Shown in pieces: positions 12,601 through 22,200 of a stretch of 64,000 nucleotides of DNA. Position 1 is the first letter of the stretch, and each line of letters begins with the position of its first letter. The position numbers and the translations under genes were made by a program. The stretch is from the NCBI GenBank assembly GCA_019054805.1, contig JAHQIY010000018.1:744001-808000 (forward strand), in the 5' to 3' direction. This DNA is from Brachionus manjavacas (taxonomy: Eukaryota; Rotifera; Eurotatoria; Ploima; Brachionidae). The notes under the pieces are model-generated. The model was given only the letters and a program-made list of their open reading frames with translations. It searched no databases and had not been told where the DNA came from.

Positions 12601-15226
12601 TTTAATGCTAAAAATATTCAAAATTATCAATTTAGTTTTTAATTTTTAAAATTTTTTCATATTTTTGATCCAAACTTCATCGCCGCCTTTCCTCGACACA
12701 AGAATTTTCCATATTTTGTTATTAATCATTGTATTCAATTTTGAAGAAATTAATAAAAATTAAATTAATTTTTTTTTCATTATTTTTCATAAAAAATCAT
12801 TCATAATTTTATTTTTATTTAAAAATATATATTTTTCAAAAATTTTCAAAATAAAAAACAAAAGACTATGAAACTCAAATCTTTTAAATTTTATTAATTT
12901 AAAAATTCAATAAAGAGACATCATTATTTTTACTACTACAATTTTAAAATTTAGTAAAAAAATCATTATCTTTTTCATTCAAGAGAGAAAAAATAGTCCT
13001 GTAAATTGAACTAGCTGAAAATTCAATGTACCACCTAAACTTTATGTGCATTCTTTATATTTCATTTGAAAGAATAAACATTACCAGTTTTGCACTTTAA
13101 AAAAAATTATTTTGTTTTCTAATTTTTATTTTTCGCTTCTAAAATTCACAGCGCCAACAAATTCGCTAAAAATTATATTGTTAAATTAATCAATTGAAGA
13201 CTTAGAATAAATTTTTAATTAAATTATATTTGCTTCAAATCTTCAATTTTGAAAAGAATTTAATTTAAAATTTCGTGATAATTTTTTCAAAATTTTACTA
13301 AATTTTTAGTATTTATTTCCCAAAAGGCGTTTACTCAAATAAATAATTATAAAAAAATAAAAGCCTGTCACATCGAGGCACATGTTCTATTCAGGAAATT
13401 CGATTACTCTAAATACAAACTTAACTCTATTTATTTTAGATTATTTAGTTAATAGCAAAAAAACGACTTAAATTGATTTCCTGTGTCATGTTTATAAATT
13501 GAAGAGAAAAATACTGTTTAAATAATTAAAATTTTTAAGTTATATAAATACAAATAGATTCTTTCTTTTTCTGGAAATTTTTGCTTGTCAGACTTAAATC
13601 ACGTTTTTTTCAACAAACTAGACCCTACTAAATTTTTCATTAAACAAATCTCCCACAATTTAGACAAAAAAAGACTTGTAATTAAATTTCTTCATATTAG
13701 ATTATGTGATGAATTGATTTAAACACTTACTTGTCAAACATGGTGATTCCCGTTTGGCAACTAGTGGTAAAACAGCCTTGCTTCCGTTTGAACATTCGAT
13801 CAAAATTTGGTCTTCGAATGAACATAGGGAGTCGGGCGAAAATCTAATGTTAAACTGAGCGGATAGACCGGGTGCAATCAGTGACTGTCCCTGTGGGTAT
13901 TGACCTAGACTAAGACTAAAAAATAGCTTCTTGGGCGGAACAGCTCTAAATTGGTGCGCAACAGTGCTCGTGTTGCGTATCTCAAATGTACTTTCGTAAA
14001 CTTTTCCAATTACATATTTGTCAAAGCTTATTATCTTAGGGTTTATGTCAAATACTAGCTCAGTTTCTTTACAGCTCAATCTTTAGAAAATTTCTAGAAT
14101 TTTTTTTCCAAATTAAAAAAATTTACATCTGAGCTAATCGGTTGGCTTCAAGGCGCGGATTAGCCAAAAAATTGGTACGATTTTCCAATTTTTTTAAATT
14201 ATCGCGCTCGTTCAATCTTTCCTCTTGTCTCAGAGTATCTTTCCAATAGGGTTTATTATTTATTTTTTTTTTATCCTTAAATAAAATATTAAAAAAATAA
14301 AAAAAAAAGAAATTATTTTTTACACTCAATTTCATTTTGTCATCGTCTTGGTCATCCGAGTAATTGCCAAGCGAAGAGCCATCTTTGCATATATCGCCTA
14401 ATTCTTCGATATCAAATCTTCTTGGTGAATTAATTGGTGGCAGAATTTTGTGCTTGAAGCGTTCTTTGGAGCTGACTGTCTCTTCCAAATAGCGTTCAGA
14501 CTCATCATCTTTATAATTTTTTTTAAACAAAAACAGACTTTTAAAATGATTATAAAATTACTCTTAGGCATGGGTACAAAAGGTCTTTTGGGCTTAAAAT
14601 AGTAGTCACTGGGCACTAATAGGTTATGATCTTTCAGTATTGTATCATCAAGACAATAACTAAAATAAGATTTGGCTAACAAAAAGGTGTCATTTAAAAT
14701 TTTATTGAGAAAATTTTAGATATATACTTGGTGGTACTCCGAATCGGTCCGGATCTTGGCACGTTTTCATTCTTTTGTCTTCTTCGCGGTCCTCGTAGGC
14801 CAAAGCTTTAGCCTGAGCCTCCAAAATATGCTTTTCGAGCATTGCGTATTCCTGAATGCGGCTTTCTTTGACCAATTGAGCCTAAATTAAAGCCAAATTA
14901 GATTAAAATTTTTATTTATTTTTTATTTCATTCAACTTCTTTAAGCTTTTGGACATATCTCTTGTGATATTGGTTGTCGACATCGGATGATACGGACAAA
15001 TTTTTGACCACATCGACACTCAATTTTTCCTTGTTGTATTTATCTCTGTTAAAGACAAAAAAAAATTTTTTTTTTCAAATTTTATTTTGCAATTTAGAGG
15101 TAATTACCCGAAAATGCTGTTAAGCAGATGGGACACGTCAGGTATTTTTGCCGAGGTGGGCCTCTGCAAAAAAGTCGACGGGTCCCTGAGACTGTGAGAG
15201 CTTGGAACTTGTGGTGAAAGTGACAT
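601..15226 (-). CDS. DLEC1: DLEC1/CFAP81-like ciliary protein, 25 exons
   Basis: Axonemal protein of motile cilia built from ASH/MSP-like beta-sandwich repeats; I recognise it as DLEC1 (CFAP81). Exons, 5' to 3' on the minus strand: 15226-15108, 15045-14937, 14881-14728, 14675-14562, 14508-14324, 14275-14127, 14080-13731, 8127-7994, 7946-7591, 7536-7356, 7304-7050, 7000-6907, 6853-6723, 6674-6537, 6489-6356, 6304-6151, 4735-4497, 4343-3688, 3634-3441, 1920-1810, 1758-1620, 1528-1380, 1327-1054, 995-884, 712-601. All are in phase and give about 1580 aa, near the roughly 1750 aa of human DLEC1. The N-terminus (MSLSPQVPSSHSLRDPS) leads into a charged helical region. The exon at 14080-13731 holds the first clear ASH-type domain (KVYESTFEIRNTS, IAPGLSAQFNIRFSPDSL), and the exon at 4343-3688 carries VPVRINVAGSPI and RPVVRKVQMLNTSLHPV. 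The last exon ends KGSGSYDQKQEAILNV. Least certain are the exon 21/22 junction and the final acceptor (CTACAG, chosen by phase). Confidence 0.9.
8640..8730 (+). mobile_element. LINE reverse-transcriptase fragment
   Basis: A short reading frame contains NYRPISLTSVPCK, the conserved RT motif of non-LTR retrotransposons, followed directly by an in-frame stop. A related scrap (NYCTVSLTSIPCK) lies at 50281-50430. Neither belongs to the young LINE family at 50-64 kb, whose equivalent motif reads NYRPISITSCLGK, so a second LINE lineage is or was present. Confidence 0.5.
9299..9883. mobile_element. 585-bp non-autonomous DNA element with 8-bp target duplication
   Basis: The two ends are inverted repeats of about 22 bp: the left begins GGGCCTAGTCGGTTAGGTGA and the right, read inward on the other strand, begins GGGTCTAGTCGCTTAGGTAA. 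Both are flanked by the same 8 bp, GAAAAACT (9291-9298 and 9884-9891). An 8-bp duplication is the hallmark of hAT-type insertion. The inside is A+T-rich, with repeated gtgaacaatttttagatta motifs near both ends and no convincing transposase. It lies in a DLEC1 intron. Confidence 0.8.
10246..10490 (-). CDS. Unassigned ORF, possibly an exon or processed copy
   Basis: This frame is open from an upstream TGA to a TAA at 10246 and has coding-like composition in very A+T-rich surroundings. It shows a hydrophobic segment (FRFFLISGAIIISFCLV), a basic stretch (RKLIKEENNKYNKAPESYK) and the ending VSTAIPWTTVFGQLFKNN. There is no ATG near the hydrophobic segment, so it is either the last exon of something unseen or a fragment. 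The pattern resembles a small single-pass membrane protein. I do not recognise the family. Confidence 0.3.
10766..10828. repeat. Perfect 30-bp tandem duplication
   Basis: The unit aaataaattttgctgactt followed by aagtgaataatg occurs twice in direct tandem, abutting the 3' end of the LINE fragment at 10829. It may be a slippage or repair scar of that insertion. Confidence 0.75.
10829..11105 (-). mobile_element. 5'-truncated 3' end of the young LINE family
   Basis: Read on the minus strand this matches the last part of the LINE at 50610-54960: the end of ORF2 (CVIATL, FFLKLELFKHVPHVTIFSNL), the poly-T/A+T 3' UTR, the GAGCTTTAGCTC hairpin motif and an (AAAT)n-type tail. Only about 280 bp remain. 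5' truncation is typical of LINE insertion. Confidence 0.85.
12352..12688. mobile_element. Inverted-repeat miniature element, about 337 bp
   Basis: The left end GGGCGGTGGTGAAGTTTGG and the right end CCAAACTTCATCGCCGCCT are imperfect inverted repeats of about 20 bp, strikingly G+C-rich against the surroundings. Flanks are tttact and ttcct, so no clean target duplication can be claimed. There is no ORF. It is probably a decayed MITE; the superfamily cannot be told. Confidence 0.5.
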
Positions 15227-16297
15227 TTTCTTCAGCAGATTAATTAATTTAAATTTTTTTTCAATTCGATAAGTTTATTTTTTTTCAAATTTTAAATTCG
15301 CCATGACAACTATTTTAATAAATTATAGCTTGTATGAGTAAATTTGTTAATTTTGAAATTTTTTTTTCCTATATTAACAAAATGTAGTAGGATCAAATTC
15401 GTAAAAATTGACTTGAACAAAAAATGAAAAGAAGGAAAATTTTTTTCCATTTTGCATTAATTAGTTTAATTGATCTAATCAAAAAATTTGATTATAAAAT
15501 AAGAGTCAAATTTGAAAATTTTAATAAATGCTTTATCTTTTATTTAAATTTTACCTGTAATTGTTATAAAATATTCCAAAATTGGCTCAAAAAAAGAGAG
15601 AGAGAGAGAGAGAGAAAAAAAGAATGAGAGAAAGAGTGCGAGTGAGCAGAAAAGAGCTTTGCCGAAAAATTTTAATTTAGTATTATGTATGCCGAGAGAG
15701 ATGTTTAGACTGAGAACGCAGTAAATATTCTCAACAAAAATTATCTAAATAATTTTGAGAAATTGCGATGCTGCAATTAGTCGAAATTAAGAGATCAGTG
15801 GGGTCCTTGTCGTTTGGCTGTCAACCAGTGCCGGCTCTTTCATTCCAAAATTATCATAAAACAAAAACAAAATTAAAATATTATTTTTTTAGAGAAAATG
15901 AATAAAAAAAGCTTCACGATTTATTTCAATCGATATTTTAGCTAGTTTAAATTTATAATCATTTTCTCTTATTATTTCTTTTCTTTTTTTCAGACTTGTA
16001 TCTAGATAAAAATCTAAAAGTAAACTCGGCTAGGTCAAAGCCGTACTCAGCATTTGTTTATCATAATAAGATAAGATACTGATCCGGTCGGACTCGGATT
16101 CGTGTTTCATTTTCACCCATTGACGCCACTTCAGTTTAGTTTGTTTAAAAAACCAGGATGTGACTTTGTTAATTTATTTAGATAAATTGACTTAAAAAGA
16201 GCAAGCTGTAAGAACAAGCTTGAAAATGATGTGAATAGTTTATTTTGGACTAAAAGTAAAGAAAAAGCATATATATAGATAATAGAAACAAAATAGT
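15227..16297. promoter_or_regulatory. Shared upstream region of DLEC1 and CRTC
   Basis: About 1.07 kb separates the divergent starts of DLEC1 (15226, minus) and CRTC (16298, plus). It holds an (AG)n tract at 15595-15614, a G+C-richer stretch near 16020-16140 and a TGACG half-CRE at 16121. No TATA box stands out in such A+T-rich sequence. The CRTC 5' UTR must lie in its right part. Confidence 0.45.
15595..15614 (+). repeat. (AG)n microsatellite
   Basis: About ten AG units, followed by a purine-rich stretch with further GAGA and GCGAGTGAG motifs to about 15660. It lies between the two divergent starts, where GAGA-type tracts can act in promoters; that role is inference. Confidence 0.85.
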
Positions 16298-19200
16298 ATG
16301 GCTGGTGGTCCGAGGAAATTCAGCGAGAAAATAGCATTGCTAAACCAGAAGGAGGCTGAAGGAAATGCTGCCTTCAATTCAATAATGGGCGAAGTGGCTC
16401 GAGTTGTAAGTAGATTTTGCTCATTAATAGACTAAGTAATTATCTGAATTCGGCTAGCGCACAAACAACAGCGGAAGTCAGTCGGATATGAACCAACCGA
16501 ATGAGATAAATACTCAAAAAATAGACAGAATTGAAGTAATTTTAATTTTTTTTTCTCTGTTTTTTTGAGTTTTTTTGATCAATTATTTTTAAATTCTAAT
16601 TCATCTTTTGATTTTAAAGTTGAACATTTCTAGGATTAGATCATTAGAAAATAAATCAAAATAATTAGGTGCTAAATAAATTTCGAAATTTTAAAATAAT
16701 TAATTTTTTCGGTTTTGCACTCAGTTTTACATAAAATATGCTTTTTAATTTTGAAAAGTTGACAAAAGATTTTTAATCAAAGAACACTTGAAAATTTATT
16801 TGGAAATTTTAATTTTAGGGTAGCCCGTGTTTGCTTCAAAATTGAATTTGAAAATTTTATGGCAAAAATTTTCCTTCTCCTGACATTAGGGCATAATTTT
16901 ATTTTTCAGCTATTGGAGTTGATTTATAGCTTTAAAAAATGCTATTTTGAAAATTTACCTTGATTTTGGTTTGATATTTTTATCTAGGAAAAAAATTTAG
17001 CAATTAAATTAAATTTTTGAAAGAAAAAAAAGTAAAAATTACAAAAATTTATGAAAGTATATTGAATTTATAGACGTTGAGAAAGGACATGATGGATTTT
17101 TATTTATTCTGATTCTTTATGTGTTCTGTCTGCGTTTTAGCCTCTATTAACTTAATTTTTTTTTTTTATAATGTTTTATTTAAACTCTTGGTTACTTTGG
17201 TTCTTTTTGGACTAAATAAATAAGGACCTAGAAGAACAAAGAAGAACCTTAATAAAATTGAAAAAGATCCGAGAGAATCTGATCAAATATTGCTTTAATT
17301 TAAATTTTAATTATTTTTATCTCATTTTATAAATTTAAAGTTATTAAATTCAAAATTTTATAAAATTATCTATTTAAAAATATACATAACAATTTATTAA
17401 GTTTAAAATAACAAGGTTAGCCATCAGAATAATATCCTATTAAAAACCGATTTCTTTGCCAATTTAATCCAAATTTGATAAGAATCATTTTTTTAAATTT
17501 TTTATTGCAAAATAAAAACTGGTTTTGACATTTGAATTTTTTAAATAATTAAATACAAAAGTAATATTGATAAAGAAATAAAATTAAATTTTTACGAACA
17601 AAATAAATAATTTATTTTTTTCTCCAATATATTGTCTTCATAAATTTTTAAATTTTTTTAAGTAAGTTAAAAATTTCCTCTGTTTGATCTTAAGAAAAAT
17701 TACAAATTAAAAAAAGGAAGCTTTAGGGCTAAAAAATTTCATACAAAAAACAAGACTTGGAAATGAGTAAATTTTTTTAATCAAGGATTCAATGAATGCC
17801 AATGAACATATAAGTGTAACATACGACAATCAGCAAAATAATAATTTTGTCAATCAGTATCAAGCACCCATAGTTAAAAAACGCCAAGACAATAAAAAAG
17901 ATAATTTACAGCAGATGCAGAATTCGTTTCTGCAGCTTCCGAATCAAACCGACCCGTTTAGACGGTACAGAAATTACTCTAAAAATTTTAATTTTTTTAA
18001 ATCTAAGACAAATTAAAGGGCATTGTCTGATTCGAGCATAAACCAAACAGTGACTAGTGCGCCAAATTCAAACTCCTTTCACTCGAACAACTTTCAATCA
18101 AGCTACGGACAGAATTACCAACCACACAATCAACCAAATAACTATCAAAATTATACAAGTGCCAATTTTCAACTTAGTTTCAATGACTACGATACACAAC
18201 AATCTGCCTCGAACATGGCTCATCTGTCCACATCGAATGTGTCACATCAAAAATTTTTTAAAAATGTAAGTAAACCAAATTTTTTAAGATTTTTATTTTT
18301 CACTTTACTTTAAAATTTCACTTTGAAATAAAATTAAACCTCAAAGTTCAACTAGTTTATCTATTCATATATTTTGTTTAAAATTTGATTTTTTTAAAAC
18401 TATTTAAATTCTAAAAAAAAAACTAAAATTGTAGCGTCAATTGCTGTCTGACGCAAGCAAAGATGAGAGATTATGTATTTTAATAGAAAGTGAGTAAAAA
18501 TAATGTACTCTAAAAAGGTGACTCGTACATTTATATTTAGCATAAGAGTATTAATTTCACAATTCATTATAAAAATTTTAAATATGAAAAGTACTCGATG
18601 AACGGAGCCTTAAAATTCAAAATTAAAAGAATTTTTAAAAAATTATTTTCATTTAAATTAATCTACTAACTTTAATAAAATGATGGTACTTGGTAAAGGA
18701 AAAATATAAACTATTAATTGCTCATTGAAGATTTAGGTGATATATTGTTTGGGCATCTTACACTCTGGCATAGCTTAGGCAACAAGAATTGGTCATACAT
18801 ATCTGGGCGTTAGATTCAGATAAAAAAATACAAATTATATTCGGGTAAAAAATTTTTGCCACAATTTTATTAGAACTAAAAAAAAAATAACAAAAAAGCA
18901 ATTAAACTTGTCATTTAAAAATACTAATTATTAAAAAAAGTTGTTTAAAAAAAAAAATGTTCACTCAGCAAAAATATATTTTACGACCCGAATATTAAAA
19001 CATCATAATGACTGAATCAAGAACCATTAAATTGGTCCAATATTCCGCTATTAAAGTAAATGAAAAGATCAATGAATAAAAATTATATTTTTTCTTTTTC
19101 ATAGTTTTAATCAGATTTTTAAATTAAAATTATTTATTTATAATTTAAACATTTACTCAATATCTAGTCATGTTTGGTAAGAAAATTAAAAAAGTTTAGT

Positions 19201-22200
19201 ATTTCAAGATTACAATTTAATAAAATTAACTGGCAACTATTTTTAATTGAAAATTATTTTTTAAAGAATTTAAATTGATATTGTCAAGTCTTTAAATGGA
19301 TTTGTTTAATTTTTTCTTCACCATTCGGTAGTTAAGTTATTCGGTCATAAATCTAAAAAGTATTTACGGAGTGACAAATAATTGTCTGGAATGAACTGTT
19401 ATTTTCTTAACTAAAAACTTATTTTCTATTTCAGGCATTGTGAATTTTCATACAAACCTTCTAAAAGTTACAAAAACAAAATTCTTTTTTAAATAAATTT
19501 AAATTGATAAAATTGAGCTTTTTAAACATTGATGATGAAACAACATGAAACAAAATGGCAAATTGTCAAGTTTATTTTCATTTTTAAAATTTTAAAAATG
19601 TCCCTTTTGATCGAACTTTAATAAGTTTAATTGATTTTAATGAAAACTTACTTTTAAATACAAAAAAATTTACTGTTTTAAATTTTATAATTTATTTAAG
19701 TGGAAAAATAACATTATTTAAGTTTGAATGAGTGGATATAAAGGTTATAAATTTGAGTTTTTGAATTAACTTAACCTGAATTATTTAAATTGTTGATTGT
19801 TTTTGTTAAACAAATTAGAGATCGATCATTTTGATTTTAATTTGATAATGAATCATTATTAGACATAACATGTCAAGTAATGTTTAGTATTTATTTCTTA
19901 AATATTATCAAAATCATTAGATTAATTAAGTTTTAAAATTTTAAATGATCGTTTTGATCTATAAATTTGATTTGAAACTTCAATTTGCCAACAAAATATG
20001 TTCCACTTAACTAATCAAAAAAATATTAATTTTCATTAACAAGGAAATTTTAATGAACAAATAGAGTATCAATATTTTAAGGATTATTTTTTATGATCTA
20101 TTCTAATTGGAATTTTTTTTGAAATTTGTAAATTGTTTTGTTTAAATTCCTTCATTAAATAATTTAATTATTTAGTAATTAAATAATTCTGAATTGGATA
20201 GTTATAATTGTAAAAATATAAGTTTTCAAATCTAAATTAGCATACAATTTGTTTTAAATAATCAATTTATTTAAATTTCTTTAAATTTTTTCTTTAAACT
20301 GGACTGTTAAATGAAACATTGTTTATTTCACCTTTTAAAACTTACAGAAAAACCAGAAGTACAAAATCCGGCAATAGTCGAATATGTGATCGCTCGATCA
20401 CATAATTTCTTAACAAAAAAAAAATGTGATCGCAAAAATTATACATTATTATTTTTTCTAAAAATCCATGTGCCTTATGTCAAAAATGAGTGAAAAAATT
20501 AATTCAATCAATGATTTAATAATTAATGAAAAAATAAGCAGTGTAAAACGGAGGGCTATAGAGATAGAAAAGGCTTCGTACGAAAATCCAATACCGTCAA
20601 AAATAGCATCAACTGCCGTATCTAATGATTTGGAAAAGCCGAAAGGTCAAGATAAAATTCAATGCGATTTGTGTAAAGCTGTTGGGAAGATGAAGTTTGT
20701 TGAAAATGATTGGGGTCAAAAAATACATAAGAGTCGGTGTCATAAAGATAAAAATGTAAAAGGAAAAAAATAATAAACAAATTTTAATTTTTTTATTAGA
20801 CAATTGACTTGTTTGTAAATAAAAAAAAATAATCTAATTACGATCACATATTCGACTATTCCCCAAAATCCATATTTTAATTGAAAAATAAAATTTTGTA
20901 TTGGAATTTTCGTATGAAAATTCACAATGCCTCTATTTTAAAAGTTTTAAATGCAAAAAATATGGATTTAATATTTACATTTAGCTGATCCAGCTAAGAA
21001 CCCTACATATTTTCGAGATTAATTTGGAACTCTATTTTATTTCAATAATTAAATATTCAAAAAAATTACAATTTGCTTACTTTTTTGTACTGTTTTTAAT
21101 AACTAGTTTAAAAAATTCAAAATAGATTCAAATGAAAATTATGAGTAAGCAAGTTTTTAAAATCTTTTTAAAAAATTTTTAAACATTATTATTGAAAAAT
21201 GTAACTGCTGAATGATGAGGAAAAAATTAAAATGAAATTTAGAAAAAAAACCTGTTTTAATTAAAATATTTATTTTAAAAAATTGCTAAAAATTCTGATC
21301 AACGCTGGTTTTTAAGCACTGTTTGCATAATACGAACCAGTTTGGTGATTGTATCGCTTTTCATAAACGTCATATACTTAATTGATGTGGTGAATTTTGA
21401 CCTATTCTTGGCGCATTTGCTCTCATAAAATTGTACTAAATCGCCCAAGCTCGATATTTTGTGTTCTTTGAGTCTGTTCGCATAAACTTTGCCAATACCA
21501 GGCAGCTTGTTAACACTAAGACTTAGCGGAAATAATTTAGACACAATATCATAACTATTATCTCTATTCTTAGTGGCATTTTTGGCTTCATTAATTACCT
21601 GAAACAAGGACTGATTGCGTTTGTTTGAAATCAGCTCCTTGGATATTTTATTTTCGATTGAATTTGTTGAAGAGATGCTGGGTATCGAGGTGCTTGACAA
21701 GCGCCTAATTCTTTTGCATCTTAAAATAGATGTCGAGCTGGACGAACTAATCACTTTGTCACTTTCAATTGAGCTAAATTTTCTTTTCAAATCAGTGCCA
21801 ATAATGGTAGTGCAAGATTTTGACATGAATTCCCTGGGATGTTTTCCCGCTTCCTTCAAGCTCATGTTTCTGTGATATTGTAGCAAAAAATCTAGATCTT
21901 TAATTATTATTTGTAGCTCAAAATTTTCACTTGACTCGCAGACCAGAACCAATTTTTCAATTATATTCAGCACTAGTTTGTCTAGTTTTTCAACCGACTG
22001 GGCACTGAATGAGCCGCTTTTTTTTAGATTGAATAAATTTCGAATTTTGTCCAGAGTGGGGCTGAGGAATTTTTTAATAGAGGACAAAATATTTGGCTCT
22101 ACCGAGTCGATCTGGTCAATTAGAGAGCTAAGTTTTTGGTCAACAATTTCCACATCAATGTCTTCACAATTGAGAGCAAAGCCCGAGCAGTGTTTGGAGC

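Larger units (their letters stand above)
8128..13730. other. 5.6 kb DLEC1 intron filled with mobile-element debris
   Basis: This intron joins the exon ending at PCLT to the exon starting GSVLNCGHSLVGQ, which are adjacent in DLEC1 proteins, and both splice sites are in phase. Most other introns of the gene are under 120 bp, so this one has been inflated. It holds a reverse-transcriptase scrap (about 8640-8730), a LINE 3'-end-like scrap near 9185-9235, a 585-bp terminal-inverted-repeat element, an unassigned ORF (10246-10490), a 30-bp tandem duplication, a LINE 3' fragment and another inverted-repeat element. The remainder is A+T-rich sequence in which I see nothing. Confidence 0.7.

Noticed and set aside
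18434-18570. Long terminal repeat of a retrovirus-like element, with a second copy at 26598
   Set aside because: Only about 130 bp are alignable; no partner repeat, primer site or coding part was seen, so I list it only as a repeat of unknown family.
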